A DNA stretch of 64,000 bases, taken from assembly GCA_029243395.1 (NCBI GenBank), contig JAQWSE010000001.1:62001-126000 (forward strand), in the 5' to 3' direction. The stretch's first letter is position 1, and each line of letters opens with the position of its first letter. Shown piece by piece: positions 18,667 to 28,666 of the stretch. This stretch comes from Paracoccaceae bacterium. GTDB taxonomy: Bacteria; Pseudomonadota; Alphaproteobacteria; Rhodobacterales; Rhodobacteraceae. The notes under the pieces were generated by a model that was not told the origin of the DNA, made no database searches, and worked only from the letters and a program-made list of their open reading frames with translations. The translations under genes were made by a program, and so were the position numbers.

Positions 18667-20868
18667 TTGATATTTTCAGCCAAAATAGTTGATATAGAAC
18701 TAGCCAGAAGCCACGGCCTAACCGATGATGAATACAATAGCATATTAAATCTAATAAACCGCAAACCAACAATCACTGAATTGGGGGTTTTTTCTGCTAT
18801 GTGGAATGAACATTGTTCTTATAAATCAACCAAGAAATGGCTCCGGACCCTCCCCACAAAGGGATCAAAAGTAATCTGCGGTCCAGGTGAAAATGCTGGA
18901 ATTATAGATATTGGCGATGGTGATGCACTAGTCTTTAAGATAGAAAGTCATAATCACCCTTCTTACATTGATCCTTTCCAAGGTTCCGCTACTGGAGTAG
19001 GAGGTATCCTGAGAGACATATTTACGATGGGAGCAAGACCAATTGCAACCATGAATGCTCTTAGTTTTGGATGTAAGGACAAAAAGAAAGTCACTCATCT
19101 TTTGTCTGAAGTCATAAAGGGTATAGGAAGTTATGGTAATAGTTTTGGAGTCCCAAATTTAGGTGGAGAACTACGTTTTGATGAATCCTATGAAGGCAAT
19201 TGCTTAGTAAATGTCTTTGCAGCTGGATTAGTTAAGTCAAACAAAATTTTTTATTCTGGGGCAACAAGTACTAATTTACCGGTCGTCTACTTAGGGGCCA
19301 AAACTGGTAGAGACGGTATTGGAGGAGCCACCATGGCTTCCAGCGAATTCATTAGTGAGAAAGAAGCAGAACGCCCCGCTGTTCAGATCGGGGACCCTTT
19401 CATGGAGAAATGTTTGCTCGAAGCATGTCTAGAATTAATGGAGGCCGAAGCCGTCATCTCCATTCAAGACATGGGAGCTGCCGGGTTGACCTGTTCTGCT
19501 GTCGAAATGGCTGGTAAAGGCAAATTAGGTATGATCCTAGATCTTAACAAAGTCCCAACTCGCGAAAGTGAAATGCATGCCTATGAAATGATGCTATCAG
19601 AAAGTCAGGAAAGGATGTTAATGACCCTTAAACCTGGAAAAGAAAAAATCGCTAGAGCTATATTCAAAAAGTGGGACTTAGATTTTGCAATTGTAGGGAA
19701 AACAATCAAAGAAGATAGGTTTAAGGTTTTTCATAATTCTAACTTGGAGGTTGATTTACCACTTCAAGCCCTATCAACGATGTCCCCAGAATATGATAGG
19801 AAATGGCGAATAAATCAAAACCATATAAAAACTCCTTCTATCCAAAAATATAATTTGCAACCATTAAAATGCTTAACGGCCCTCCTCTCCAGTCCCAATT
19901 ATAGCTCCCGCAAAATTATCTGGGAACAGTTTGATCACATGGTCATGGCCAATACAGTAAGACCTCCTGGATCGAATGCAGGGGTAATAAGAATCCCTGA
20001 AACAAATAAGGCGATAGCTTGTTCCTTAGATTGCACACCAAGATATTGCAGTCAGGACCCCCATTTGGGAGGGAAACAAGCTGTCACAGAAGGCTTTAGA
20101 AATTTAATTATAACAGGAGCATCACCACTAGCGATAACAAATAACTTAAATTTTGGAAATCCCGAAAAAACTGACGTAATGGGACAAATAGTTGGCTGCA
20201 TTCAAGGAATTTCAGAAGCATCTATTGCTTTGGATTTACCTGTAGTGTCTGGGAATGTGAGTCTATATAATGAAACTGATGGAATACCTATATTAGCTAC
20301 CCCTACTATAGGTACGGTAGGGTTAATAAAGTCAATTGATGATTTAATACTCATAAAAGCAACGACAACGGATTGTTTATATCTAATAGGCGATAATCCT
20401 GGACATCTCGGCCAATCTTCTCTCCTCAGGGAAATTCTCGGAATCTCCGGTAAAAAAGCAGGACCAGCACCAGAAATAGAATTCTCTAAAGAGCTTGATG
20501 CAGCCAAATTAATAAATGAATTAAATGCCGAAAAAAAAATTGTTGGCGGCCATGACATTTCTGATGGAGGACTAATGCTTGCCACAGCGGAGATCTGCAT
20601 TCTTAACAATCTAGGTATTAAGATCGATGCATCTGAATCTGACATCTGTTGGCTTTTTGGAGAAGACCAGGGATTGTACTTACTAGTGTGTGAAGAAAAA
20701 AATCAAATCGACCTTGAACAAGCTGCCAGGAGATTGCAAATACCTTGTCAAAAACTTGGAACATTTGGTGAAAAATTAATTGAAATTGGCAACGACCAAA
20801 TACCTGTAAGTGAGCTGAAAAAGCTGCATGAAACTGGGCTCGACCATTTTTTTTCAGCATCTGTTTAA
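18667..20868 (+). CDS. purL: Phosphoribosylformylglycinamidine synthase subunit PurL
   Basis: A 733-aa small-type PurL that makes FGAM from FGAR and ATP in purine synthesis. It needs PurQ and PurS, which are not in this window. Motifs include FSAMWNEHCSYKST, ATP/Mg sites FKIESHNHPS and GGHDISDGG, and IQDMGAAGLTCSAVEM. The start is TTG at 18667, following AAAGAGA; no ATG or GTG lies nearby in frame. The next genes are bolA and grxD, a common alphaproteobacterial order. Confidence 0.95.
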   Translation: MIFSAKIVDIELARSHGLTDDEYNSILNLINRKPTITELGVFSAMWNEHCSYKSTKKWLRTLPTKGSKVICGPGENAGIIDIGDGDALVFKIESHNHPSYIDPFQGSATGVGGILRDIFTMGARPIATMNALSFGCKDKKKVTHLLSEVIKGIGSYGNSFGVPNLGGELRFDESYEGNCLVNVFAAGLVKSNKIFYSGATSTNLPVVYLGAKTGRDGIGGATMASSEFISEKEAERPAVQIGDPFMEKCLLEACLELMEAEAVISIQDMGAAGLTCSAVEMAGKGKLGMILDLNKVPTRESEMHAYEMMLSESQERMLMTLKPGKEKIARAIFKKWDLDFAIVGKTIKEDRFKVFHNSNLEVDLPLQALSTMSPEYDRKWRINQNHIKTPSIQKYNLQPLKCLTALLSSPNYSSRKIIWEQFDHMVMANTVRPPGSNAGVIRIPETNKAIACSLDCTPRYCSQDPHLGGKQAVTEGFRNLIITGASPLAITNNLNFGNPEKTDVMGQIVGCIQGISEASIALDLPVVSGNVSLYNETDGIPILATPTIGTVGLIKSIDDLILIKATTTDCLYLIGDNPGHLGQSSLLREILGISGKKAGPAPEIEFSKELDAAKLINELNAEKKIVGGHDISDGGLMLATAEICILNNLGIKIDASESDICWLFGEDQGLYLLVCEEKNQIDLEQAARRLQIPCQKLGTFGEKLIEIGNDQIPVSELKKLHETGLDHFFSASV

Positions 20869-20965
20869 CTTAAAAAAAACAATCTTTTTGAAAAAGAGAC
20901 TTTTCGCAAATTAAAATTGAGGTATGATCCAGACAAAATGTATAAATGGGATGTGATTCTTTTCA

Positions 20966-21208
20966 ATGGCTATCGAAGGACACGAAATTGAAAGCCTTAT
21001 AAGGGAAGCTTTTCCTTCTGCCTCAATTAAGGTCGAAGATTTGGCCGGAGACGGGAACCATTATTCAGCCACAGTTATAGCTAAGGAATTTCAAGGCTTG
21101 ACTCGAATAAAGCAACATCAATTAGTTTATACCGCACTAAAGGGGAAAATGGATGGCCCAAACGGTGTTCTCCATGCTCTCGCCCTTACAACAAAGCCGC
21201 TGGAGTAA
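20966..21208 (+). CDS. bolA: BolA/IbaG-family protein
   Basis: An 80-aa BolA-fold protein with HYSATVIAKEFQGLTRIKQH, the conserved strand-helix that includes the invariant His, and LHALALTTKPL at the end. BolA proteins pair with monothiol glutaredoxins to hold a [2Fe-2S] cluster in iron sensing or cluster delivery. Its stop is only 4 bases before the grxD ATG, and its last codons include the grxD ribosome site GGAG, supporting a functional pair. Confidence 0.92.
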   Translation: MAIEGHEIESLIREAFPSASIKVEDLAGDGNHYSATVIAKEFQGLTRIKQHQLVYTALKGKMDGPNGVLHALALTTKPLE

Positions 21209-21212
21209 AAAT

Positions 21213-21575
21213 ATGGATGAAAGTATAGGTAAAATTAAGAAAGAAGTTTCGGAAAATAATGTCGTACTCTACATGAAAGGAACATCCTCTATGCCCCAAT
21301 GTGGTTTTTCCAGTAAAGTAGCCGGCGTACTCAATTACTTAGAAATAGAATATCGTGACATAAATGTGTTAGAAGATGAATCTCTGCGGGAAGGAATTAA
21401 GCAGTTTTCGGATTGGCCCACCATACCCCAACTTTATGTCAAGGGGGAGTTTGTTGGTGGTTGCGATATAGTCACTGAAATGGCCATGACTGGCGAATTG
21501 GACAAACTTTTTGCAGAAAAAGGAATTGGATTTAATTTAGAAGCAGCAAATAAAATCAGAGAAGCAAATAATTAA
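21213..21575 (+). CDS. grxD: Monothiol glutaredoxin (Grx4 type)
   Basis: A 120-aa class II glutaredoxin with the CGFS active site (SMPQCGFSSKVAGVLN), the TIPQLYVKGEFVGGCD glutathione-binding region, and normal length. It carries iron-sulfur clusters with BolA. The ATG at 21213 follows GGAG by 7 bases; a longer frame starting inside bolA adds 20 unrelated residues and is rejected. It converges with zapA, with 36 bp between. Confidence 0.95.
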   Translation: MDESIGKIKKEVSENNVVLYMKGTSSMPQCGFSSKVAGVLNYLEIEYRDINVLEDESLREGIKQFSDWPTIPQLYVKGEFVGGCDIVTEMAMTGELDKLFAEKGIGFNLEAANKIREANN

Positions 21576-21611
21576 TGAACAAATTTGAGACTTCTATGAT
21601 AAATATGTATG

Positions 21612-22109
21612 TTAAAAGAGCTCCTTCTGATCAGTATTCTCTTTATCGTTTATTTCCGAATTATTCTCTGTTTTTAATTCACCAGGTAAGTTAGAATCAA
21701 TCACTAATAAATTTTCTAGCTTTGTTAAAATAGACTGTAGAAAAGTAGCGTAACCACTTTCGAATTCTTTATATTCGTTTGTTTTTTCTTGATGGTACAC
21801 TTCTTTAATCGAATTTGCTTCATTCTCAATAATATTTGACTTTTCCATCAATTCGTTGACCTGATTTTCTAAGGATTTGATCTGAGTGATTTTTTTTTCT
21901 TGGTTTTCTTCCGAAATTCGTAACCGCCCACCCAGCATTAAACCGGCCATCAATAATAACTTAACTTCTGGAACTTTACCTATGCTACCAAGGATTTTCT
22001 GCGATTCTGCGTTAAACTCATTTGCAGCAGCTTGGACTTCCACTTCTTCACCAGGGTCACATTCTATCGTATAAGTTTTTTCACCAACTTTTACATTCAC
22101 CTCAGCCAT
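21612..22109 (-). CDS. zapA: Cell division protein ZapA
   Basis: A 165-aa protein whose first 80 residues form a ZapA domain (VNVKVGEKTYTIECDPGEE, then KLLLMAGLMLGG). A long coiled coil and an acidic tail follow, making it longer than the roughly 110-aa E. coli protein, as is usual in alphaproteobacteria. ZapA cross-links FtsZ filaments at the division ring. The start overlaps by 8 bp the end of the coiled-coil gene upstream, indicating co-translation. Confidence 0.85.
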   Translation of the reverse strand: MAEVNVKVGEKTYTIECDPGEEVEVQAAANEFNAESQKILGSIGKVPEVKLLLMAGLMLGGRLRISEENQEKKITQIKSLENQVNELMEKSNIIENEANSIKEVYHQEKTNEYKEFESGYATFLQSILTKLENLLVIDSNLPGELKTENNSEINDKENTDQKELF

Positions 22110-22365
22110 TTACATTCTCCAAAATGACATTTAATTGTTCGACCAACGCATCAACTTTTTTGAGATCTGAATCCTGTTGGTCGAGAAGATTTGCGAATTT
22201 CTTTTTTAATCTTTCATTCTCTTCTTCCAATCTCTTTACTTTATCCATCACATCCAGTCTTGTTTCTTCAACTTGATCTGGATTTTTTCTGTTTTCAATT
22301 AAAGTAAACTTAATCTTTTCCAGAGCATGATCGATCTTTTTCTCTAAGCTGATAATTTCATCCAT
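22102..22365 (-). CDS. DUF4164-like coiled-coil protein preceding zapA
   Basis: An 87-aa protein that is almost entirely coiled coil (heptads from MDEIISLEKKIDHALEKIKF to the end), rich in Lys and Glu and without cysteine. Small coiled-coil genes of the DUF4164 type sit immediately upstream of zapA in many alphaproteobacteria. A ZapB-like bridging role is possible but is inference from shape and position. Confidence 0.7.
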   Translation of the reverse strand: MDEIISLEKKIDHALEKIKFTLIENRKNPDQVEETRLDVMDKVKRLEEENERLKKKFANLLDQQDSDLKKVDALVEQLNVILENVNG

Positions 22366-22585
22366 GTTCCAGTTCCTTATTAAGGTTTACGTGTCCCTCG
22401 ATTATATTGCGAGGTTTTACTCTATGACAACAAAAATTAATTCAAAATAAAAAAAATTAGTAAAGTTCCCTCAAGCGGTTAATAAAAGCAGTTTATTCGA
22501 ACTTAAATAGAAAAACTATTGTCATTGAAAATCATTGACGATAAGGACAATATAATAATCTTAGTATGTCTAATAATAAGAGAAA

Positions 22586-24616
22586 GTGAGCGCTGCCGTG
22601 AATATACAGGAATTACGTGGGAACTTCCAAGAACATTGGGCTAAGGCCACCGCAGTTAGAATGTTATCCATTGATGCTGTACAAAAAGCCAACTCCGGAC
22701 ACCCTGGGATGCCAATGGGAATGGCAGATGTTGCAACAGTTCTTTTTGAGAAACACCTGAAATTTGATTCTAGCAAGCCCGATTGGATTGATCGTGATAG
22801 ATTCATTTTGTCTGCCGGACATGGCTCAATGCTACTCTACGCCTTACTATATCTAACTGGCTATAAAGACATCTCACTTGATGAAATAAAAAACTTCAGA
22901 CAACTAGGATCAAGAACCGCTGGACATCCAGAGTATGGGCACGCTCAAGGCATAGAAACTACTACAGGGCCTCTCGGTCAAGGCCTAGCTACCGCTGTGG
23001 GCATGGCAATGGCTGAAGTTATCTTGCAGAATCGCTGGGGAAAAAAATTGATAAATCATCAAACCTACGTCATAGCCGGAGACGGCTGCCTTATGGAAGG
23101 AATTAGTCAAGAAGCTTTAACTTTAGCCGGAAAACACAAACTTTCTAAGCTTATTGTTTTGTGGGACAATAATGGAATAACAATTGATGGTGAGATAAGT
23201 AAATCATGCGTGACTAATCAAGTTGAAAGATTTAAATCGGCTGGTTGGGCAACATTCGAATGTGACGGCCATAATCCAGATGAGATAAATAGTGCGATAT
23301 CTCAGGCCAAGAATGATTCGCTTCCGTCTTTTGTAAGCTGTAAAACCAACATTGGTTTTGGATCACCCAATAAGGAAGGAACTGCTGGCATTCATGGATC
23401 ACCTTTGGGAGAGCAAGAAATAAAACTCGTACGGGGAATATATGGATGGACACATGAACCGTTTAAAATACCTAACGATATAAAAAAATCATGGTCTGCT
23501 ATTGGTTCAAAAAACGTAGTTCAGCGAAAATCGTGGGAAGAAAATTTCTCCAAATTATCTGACAGAAAAAGAACCGAATTTGTTAATTCATTCTCTGGAA
23601 AGTTATCGGAAAATCTTCAAAAAAGGATGTCCCAATTCAAAAAATCAAAAGTCAGTGAAAAACCTACTATGGCTACTCGTAAAGCATCTGAACTAGCGTT
23701 AGATGTTATAAACCAATGCTGTAATAATACAATTGGAGGGTCAGCTGACCTCACTGGTTCAAACAATACTTTGACGCCAAATCTTGGAATTTTCTCCCCT
23801 GAAAACCCTAGTGGCAGATATATTCACTATGGGATTAGAGAACACGGTATGGCAGCTGCCATGAATGGAATCGCTTTGCATGGAGGCCTAATTCCTTATG
23901 GTGGAACCTTCTTAGCTTTCACCGACTATGCAAGAGGAGGGATGAGATTATCAGCACTTATGGGTCTGAGAGTTATTTATGTAATGACACATGACAGCAT
24001 AGGCCTAGGAGAAGATGGTCCCACGCATCAACCCGTGGAACATCTAGCTATTTTAAGAGCAACCCCGAATATGCGAGTTTTTAGACCGGCCGATGTTATC
24101 GAAACAGCAGAAGCCTGGGAAATAGCTCTCGAGAGTAAAGACACACCTAGCACAATAGCTTTATCTAGACAGAATCTCCCTACACTTAGAACAAAATATA
24201 CCACAAAAAACCTTACTCAATTGGGCGCATATGTGCTAAGTGAAGCAAAAATTTCAAGAAAAGTTGTTCTAGTTGCTACTGGATCAGAAGTCGCCATAGC
24301 AGTGAAGGCACAAGAAAGTTTGGAGGCTGAGGGGATAGGTACGCGAGTAGTAACAATGCCTTGCTGGGAACTATTTGAAAAGCAAGACAAAAAATATCAA
24401 AAAAAGATTCTCCCGGCCGGCAGTTTAATTATCTCTATTGAAGCCGCTGTAGAAATGGGTTGGGAAAAATGGCTTCATTCAGGTTACCGGAAGAATAGAA
24501 ACAACTGTTTCATCGGAATGAAAGGATTTGGAGCTTCTGCTCCTGCCAAAGACCTATATGATCATTTTGGTATAAATGTTTCGAACATCGTCAAGACAGT
24601 GAAAAGCAAATTGTAG
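22586..24616 (+). CDS. tkt: Transketolase
   Basis: A 676-aa thiamine diphosphate enzyme of the pentose phosphate pathway. Motifs include [16 protein letters not shown], the TPP-binding region [14 protein letters not shown] and [11 protein letters not shown] in the pyrimidine domain. Length is normal. The start is GTG at 22586; a second GTG 12 bp later is equally possible because neither has a clear ribosome site. Twenty bases separate it from pgk. The gap gene usually found between tkt and pgk in this class is absent. Confidence 0.96.
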   Translation: MSAAVNIQELRGNFQEHWAKATAVRMLSIDAVQKANSGHPGMPMGMADVATVLFEKHLKFDSSKPDWIDRDRFILSAGHGSMLLYALLYLTGYKDISLDEIKNFRQLGSRTAGHPEYGHAQGIETTTGPLGQGLATAVGMAMAEVILQNRWGKKLINHQTYVIAGDGCLMEGISQEALTLAGKHKLSKLIVLWDNNGITIDGEISKSCVTNQVERFKSAGWATFECDGHNPDEINSAISQAKNDSLPSFVSCKTNIGFGSPNKEGTAGIHGSPLGEQEIKLVRGIYGWTHEPFKIPNDIKKSWSAIGSKNVVQRKSWEENFSKLSDRKRTEFVNSFSGKLSENLQKRMSQFKKSKVSEKPTMATRKASELALDVINQCCNNTIGGSADLTGSNNTLTPNLGIFSPENPSGRYIHYGIREHGMAAAMNGIALHGGLIPYGGTFLAFTDYARGGMRLSALMGLRVIYVMTHDSIGLGEDGPTHQPVEHLAILRATPNMRVFRPADVIETAEAWEIALESKDTPSTIALSRQNLPTLRTKYTTKNLTQLGAYVLSEAKISRKVVLVATGSEVAIAVKAQESLEAEGIGTRVVTMPCWELFEKQDKKYQKKILPAGSLIISIEAAVEMGWEKWLHSGYRKNRNNCFIGMKGFGASAPAKDLYDHFGINVSNIVKTVKSKL

Positions 24617-24636
24617 TTTTAATTTGAGTGATAGTA

Positions 24637-25824
24637 ATGACGTTAAAAACCCTAAATGACCATGAATTGCAAAATAAGAAAATATTAGTCCGTGTAGATC
24701 TAAATGTACCATTAAGCCGAGCCAAGATTTTAGATAGCTCGCGAATTGAACGATTGGTCCCTACAGTGAGAAAAATTATTAAAGAAGGTGGACGACCAAT
24801 CTTGCTTTCTCATTTTGGTCGCCCAAAGGGAAGGTATGATAAATTATTAAGCCTTGAACAACTACTACCAGAACTTAGCCGGCTTTTAGATTGCAGAGTC
24901 AAATTTTCAACTGAAACTATAGGTGCTGAGGCATTGAAAAAAGTTGAAAGTTTAACGAACGGCGAAGTATTGTTGTTGGAAAATACCCGATTTAACCCCC
25001 AGGAGGAAACGAATGAATTAAACTTCTCCAAGAGCCTTTCTGAATTGGGAGACATTTTTTGTAATGACGCTTTCTCAGCATCTCATAGAGCTCATGCCTC
25101 GACAGTTGGGGTTGCCAACTTCATGCCAAATTGCATAGGGCTCCTAATGCAACAAGAATTAACTGCCCTGAAGTCAGTTTTGAGTAAACCAAAAAGGCCA
25201 GTTGTAGCGGTTGTGGGAGGTGCAAAAGTTTCTACTAAGATAGATCTGTTGAGCAATTTAATTCAAAAAGTTGATCACCTTGTCATCGGAGGGGGCATGG
25301 CAAATACCTTCCTGCATGCGCAAGGCAACCCTGTTGGCGCATCTTTATGTGAGAAAGACCTCAAAAGTGCAGCTCTTAAAGTTTTAAAGAGAGCCCAGGA
25401 AAGTGGTTGTGAAGTAAGTATCCCCCACGATGTAATCATTACTTCAGATTTTAAACCAAATGCTCAATTTACAGTTGTCGAGGCAGGAAAGGTTCCTGAG
25501 GGAAAACTTATACTGGATGTTGGACCATCTACATGCGAGAAAATTGGCCAAATCTTCAACAAATGTAAAACACTTATCTGGAATGGACCATTGGGAGCGT
25601 TTGAAATACCCCCTTTTGATAAGGGAACCAATATCACAACAACTTTTGCGGCTAAACTAACCAAACAAAACCAATTGATTTCGGTTGCTGGAGGTGGAGA
25701 TACTGTCTCGGCGCTTAAAAATGCAGAAATAGTTGAGGATTTCTCATACGTATCCCTTGCTGGGGGAGCCTTCCTGGAATGGATGGAAGGCAAAAAGTTA
25801 CCAGGAATCGCCTGTTTGGAATAA
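24637..25824 (+). CDS. pgk: Phosphoglycerate kinase
   Basis: A 395-aa glycolytic kinase that interconverts 1,3-bisphosphoglycerate and 3-phosphoglycerate. It has the signature KKILVRVDLNVPLS, the SHFGRPKG substrate loop, the hinge VVAVVGGAKVSTKIDLL and the nucleotide loop VAGGGDTVSALK. I start at the ATG at 24637; a GTG 9 bp upstream is less likely. It directly follows tkt. Confidence 0.97.
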   Translation: MTLKTLNDHELQNKKILVRVDLNVPLSRAKILDSSRIERLVPTVRKIIKEGGRPILLSHFGRPKGRYDKLLSLEQLLPELSRLLDCRVKFSTETIGAEALKKVESLTNGEVLLLENTRFNPQEETNELNFSKSLSELGDIFCNDAFSASHRAHASTVGVANFMPNCIGLLMQQELTALKSVLSKPKRPVVAVVGGAKVSTKIDLLSNLIQKVDHLVIGGGMANTFLHAQGNPVGASLCEKDLKSAALKVLKRAQESGCEVSIPHDVIITSDFKPNAQFTVVEAGKVPEGKLILDVGPSTCEKIGQIFNKCKTLIWNGPLGAFEIPPFDKGTNITTTFAAKLTKQNQLISVAGGGDTVSALKNAEIVEDFSYVSLAGGAFLEWMEGKKLPGIACLE

Positions 25825-25912
25825 AAATTTTCCTGTTTATTTTAAAATGCTACACTTAAATCTAAGATCTAGTTAAAGTTGTGAGCTAAATTGAACTCGG
25901 GAGATCATTCAA

Positions 25913-26239
25913 ATGCTAAGGAATTTTAAAATCAAAAAGACCCTTAGATTAATAGGATTTGAAATCGGAATCACTGTCTTATTGTGCACCTCATGTCTTT
26001 ATTTCAGCCTTATAGCTTTGAATGGCAAGCATGGTGTAAAGAAAAAAATCGAGTTGAAATTTGAAACTATGCAATTGAATGACAAGCTAACAGAGCTAGA
26101 GAATGTGGCTTTAAATCTAGAAAGGAAAACACAGAAACTTAAGGGAGAAGATCTGGATCTAGATCTTCTTGATCAGCAAGCAAGGGAGATCTTAGGGTTA
26201 ATACATGAAGATGAAATAATAATAACAAAACAACCTTAG
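25913..26239 (+). CDS. ftsB: FtsB/DivIC-like septum formation initiator
   Basis: A 108-aa bitopic membrane protein: a short basic N-terminus, one membrane helix (about residues 15-35), then a leucine-rich coiled coil and a C-terminal block DLLDQQAREILGLIHEDEII that matches the conserved end of the FtsB/DivIC family. It would join FtsL and FtsQ in the divisome. In alphaproteobacteria this gene lies just ahead of the pyruvate dehydrogenase genes, as here. A 44-bp palindrome begins 11 bp after its stop. Confidence 0.85.
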   Translation: MLRNFKIKKTLRLIGFEIGITVLLCTSCLYFSLIALNGKHGVKKKIELKFETMQLNDKLTELENVALNLERKTQKLKGEDLDLDLLDQQAREILGLIHEDEIIITKQP

Positions 26240-26249
26240 ACATTTTACT

Positions 26250-26293
26250 ATTGCCATCCAATTAGTTTAATATTAAACTAATTGGATGGCAAT
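26250..26293. repeat. Perfect 44-bp palindrome overlapping the pdhA start
   Basis: The two 22-base arms (26250-26271 and 26272-26293) are exact reverse complements with no spacer. In RNA this makes a stem of about 20 bp with a 4-base loop. The pdhA ATG (26286-26288) lies in the 3' arm, and a second in-frame ATG at 26292 straddles its end. No T-run follows on either strand, so it is not an ordinary terminator. It may be an operator or a translation-blocking hairpin. Confidence 0.95.
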
Positions 26294-27272
26294 GATTAAA
26301 ACTGAACAACCGTCCCTCTCACTCATAGAATCATACAAAAAAATGCTGTTAATCAGGCGTTTTGAAGAAAAAGCTGGTCAACTTTATGGTATGGGGAAAA
26401 TAGGTGGTTTTTGTCACTTATATATTGGACAGGAAGCCGTAGTCGTAGGAATGACCTCCACAAGAATTCCAGGAGATCAAACTATTACCTCATACCGTGA
26501 TCATGGCCATATGCTAGCATGTGGAATGAACCCAAAGGGGGTCATGGCAGAGCTAACAGGAAGGAAAACAGGCTATTCCAAAGGCAAGGGTGGATCAATG
26601 CACATGTTTAGCAAGGCTGAAAATTTTTTTGGAGGTCACGGGATAGTAGGAGCGCAAGTTTCTATCGGAGCAGGGCTGGCGTTTGCAAACAAATACAGAA
26701 AAACCAACAATGTAAGTTTCACCTATTTTGGGGATGGAGCTGCAAATCAGGGTCAAATTTATGAAACATTTAACATGGCATCTCTGTGGAAGCTCCCAGT
26801 AGTTTTCGTAATTGAAAATAATCAATATGCTATGGGAACATCAATTAGTCGGGCTTCTTCAACCCCAAAGTTATACTCCAGAGGAGAAGCCTTTAACATC
26901 CCTGGAGAACTAGCAGATGGAATGGACGTCTTGGAAGTATTTGAAGCAGCAAAAAGGGCAACTTCTTATTGTAGAAAAGGGAAAGGGCCTTACATCCTTG
27001 AGCTGAATACTTATAGGTACAAAGGTCACTCAATGTCTGATCCTGCAAAATATCGAACAAGAGAAGAAGTGCAAAATATGAAGGATGAAAAGGATCCTAT
27101 TGAAAATCTTCAGAAAATCCTTTTGAAAGAAGGGGAAAGCCAAGAAAATCTCATAGAAATTGACCAAGAAATCAAAGCCATAGTTTCTGGCGCAGCACAA
27201 TTTTCTTTGGACAGTTCTGAGCCTGATATATCTGAACTTTATGATGATATCTACATCAAAAATGACGGATAG
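26286..27272 (+). CDS. pdhA: Pyruvate dehydrogenase E1 component, alpha subunit
   Basis: A 328-aa E1-alpha that, with PdhB, decarboxylates pyruvate using thiamine diphosphate. The TPP motif begins [17 protein letters not shown] and continues to the asparagine-rich strand [10 protein letters not shown]. The phosphorylatable-loop equivalent is [15 protein letters not shown]. The ATG at 26286 (or 26292) gives the expected N-terminus ahead of [19 protein letters not shown]. Both starts lie in the palindrome and lack a free ribosome site, which is unusual. It is first of pdhA-pdhB-pdhC. Confidence 0.95.
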   Translation: MAMIKTEQPSLSLIESYKKMLLIRRFEEKAGQLYGMGKIGGFCHLYIGQEAVVVGMTSTRIPGDQTITSYRDHGHMLACGMNPKGVMAELTGRKTGYSKGKGGSMHMFSKAENFFGGHGIVGAQVSIGAGLAFANKYRKTNNVSFTYFGDGAANQGQIYETFNMASLWKLPVVFVIENNQYAMGTSISRASSTPKLYSRGEAFNIPGELADGMDVLEVFEAAKRATSYCRKGKGPYILELNTYRYKGHSMSDPAKYRTREEVQNMKDEKDPIENLQKILLKEGESQENLIEIDQEIKAIVSGAAQFSLDSSEPDISELYDDIYIKNDG

Positions 27273-27307
27273 TATATCAAATTTGCCAATTAAGAGGTGC
27301 CATAAAA

Positions 27308-28651
27308 ATGGTTGATGAAGAAATTTTAATGCCGGCTTTGTCTCCTACAATGGAAGAGGGTGGTCTTGCAAAATGGCTGATAAAGCCAGGAGATTACGTA
27401 AAGGCAGGCGACATTATAGCTGAAATTGAAACAGATAAAGCAATAATGGAATTTGAAGCAACCTCAGATTGCAAAATTAAGGATCTTTTAGTGGAAGAAG
27501 GAACCACACAAATCAGGGTTAATACACCTATCATTACTCTTGAGGTAGGAGATTCTCAAAAAATTTCGGCCTCCATGGAAATGGCTAAGATAACTTCAAA
27601 ACCAAAGAGAATGGAGACTAAAAACCCCACAAAAAAAGCAGAAGTTAAAAAACCTTCCAGTAAAAAAGAAGAAGTTATAACCGTTAGGGAGTCCATCAGA
27701 GATGCAATAGCCGAAGAAATGAGAAGAGATGAATTAGTGTTCCTAATTGGTGAAGAAGTTGGTGAATATCAGGGAGCATACAAGGTCTCTCAAGGTCTTT
27801 TGGAAGAGTTTGGTATGGAGCGAGTAATTGATACTCCCATTACTGAGCATGGCTTTACCGGCTTGGCAGCTGGAGCGGCATTTGCCGGACTCAGGCCAAT
27901 AGTTGAATTTATGACCTTCAATTTCTCAATGCAAGCAATGGATCAAATCATAAATACTTGTGCAAAAACCCTTTATATGTCAGGGGGTCAAATGAATTGC
28001 CCTATAGTTCTCAGAGGCCCTAATGGAGCTGCTTCACAAGTTGCTGCTCAGCATTCCCAAGATTTTGCGCCATGGTTTTCATCTGTCCCTGGTCTAAAAG
28101 TGGTGCAACCTTTTTCAGCCTCAGATGCTAAAGGTCTTCTCAAGACAGCTATAAGAGATCCTAACCCTGTCATATTCTTGGAAAATGAAATGTTATACAA
28201 TGATCCCCTTGCTTCATCAAATGTTAACGAAGAACTGGTGCCTTTTGGTAAAGCACGAATTTTAAGGCAGGGCTCAGATGTTACATTGGTCAGCTATGGT
28301 ATTGGGGTCAAGCACGCACTTCAAGCAACAATTCTTGCTGAAGAAGAAGGTATAAGCATCGAACTCATTGATCTAAGATCACTCAGACCACTAGATTATG
28401 CTTCCATATTTTCTTCTGTAAAGAAGACAAATAGATGTATTACCATAGAGGAGTGTTTTCCTGTTTGTTCCATAGGCAACCATTTGTCTGCGTCGATTAT
28501 GGAGAATATTTTTGATTACCTCGATGCCCCAGTAATAAATTGCACAGGAAAAGATGTCCCAATGCCATACGCTAAAAACTTAGAAACAGCTGCCTTGATT
28601 ACAGTTGATGAAATCCTAACCGCAATTAAAAAAGTGCTCAATCATTCGTAA
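27308..28651 (+). CDS. pdhB: Pyruvate dehydrogenase E1 component, beta subunit with lipoyl domain
   Basis: A 447-aa protein. Residues 1-80 are a biotinyl/lipoyl domain with the modified lysine K44 in [11 protein letters not shown], then a Lys/Pro-rich linker (about 85-120) and a transketolase-type E1-beta domain (about 125-447) with REAIAEEM-type helices, [18 protein letters not shown] and [16 protein letters not shown]. An E1-beta with its own lipoyl domain is characteristic of alphaproteobacterial complexes. It lies 35 bp after pdhA and 15 bp before pdhC. Confidence 0.95.
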   Translation: MVDEEILMPALSPTMEEGGLAKWLIKPGDYVKAGDIIAEIETDKAIMEFEATSDCKIKDLLVEEGTTQIRVNTPIITLEVGDSQKISASMEMAKITSKPKRMETKNPTKKAEVKKPSSKKEEVITVRESIRDAIAEEMRRDELVFLIGEEVGEYQGAYKVSQGLLEEFGMERVIDTPITEHGFTGLAAGAAFAGLRPIVEFMTFNFSMQAMDQIINTCAKTLYMSGGQMNCPIVLRGPNGAASQVAAQHSQDFAPWFSSVPGLKVVQPFSASDAKGLLKTAIRDPNPVIFLENEMLYNDPLASSNVNEELVPFGKARILRQGSDVTLVSYGIGVKHALQATILAEEEGISIELIDLRSLRPLDYASIFSSVKKTNRCITIEECFPVCSIGNHLSASIMENIFDYLDAPVINCTGKDVPMPYAKNLETAALITVDEILTAIKKVLNHS

Positions 28652-28666
28652 AGGAAGGATCTGTCT

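Noticed and set aside
22519-22556. Promoter for tkt (TTGTCA/TTGAAA/TTGACG with TATAAT)
   Set aside because: No -35 candidate has acceptable spacing to TATAAT (26, 20 and 10 bases).
22366-22585. Possible 6S RNA beside zapA, where ssrS often lies
   Set aside because: The gap has only a small CCTCG/CGAGG hairpin at 22396-22414. I could not pair the two ends or see a large central bubble, so there is no support beyond position.
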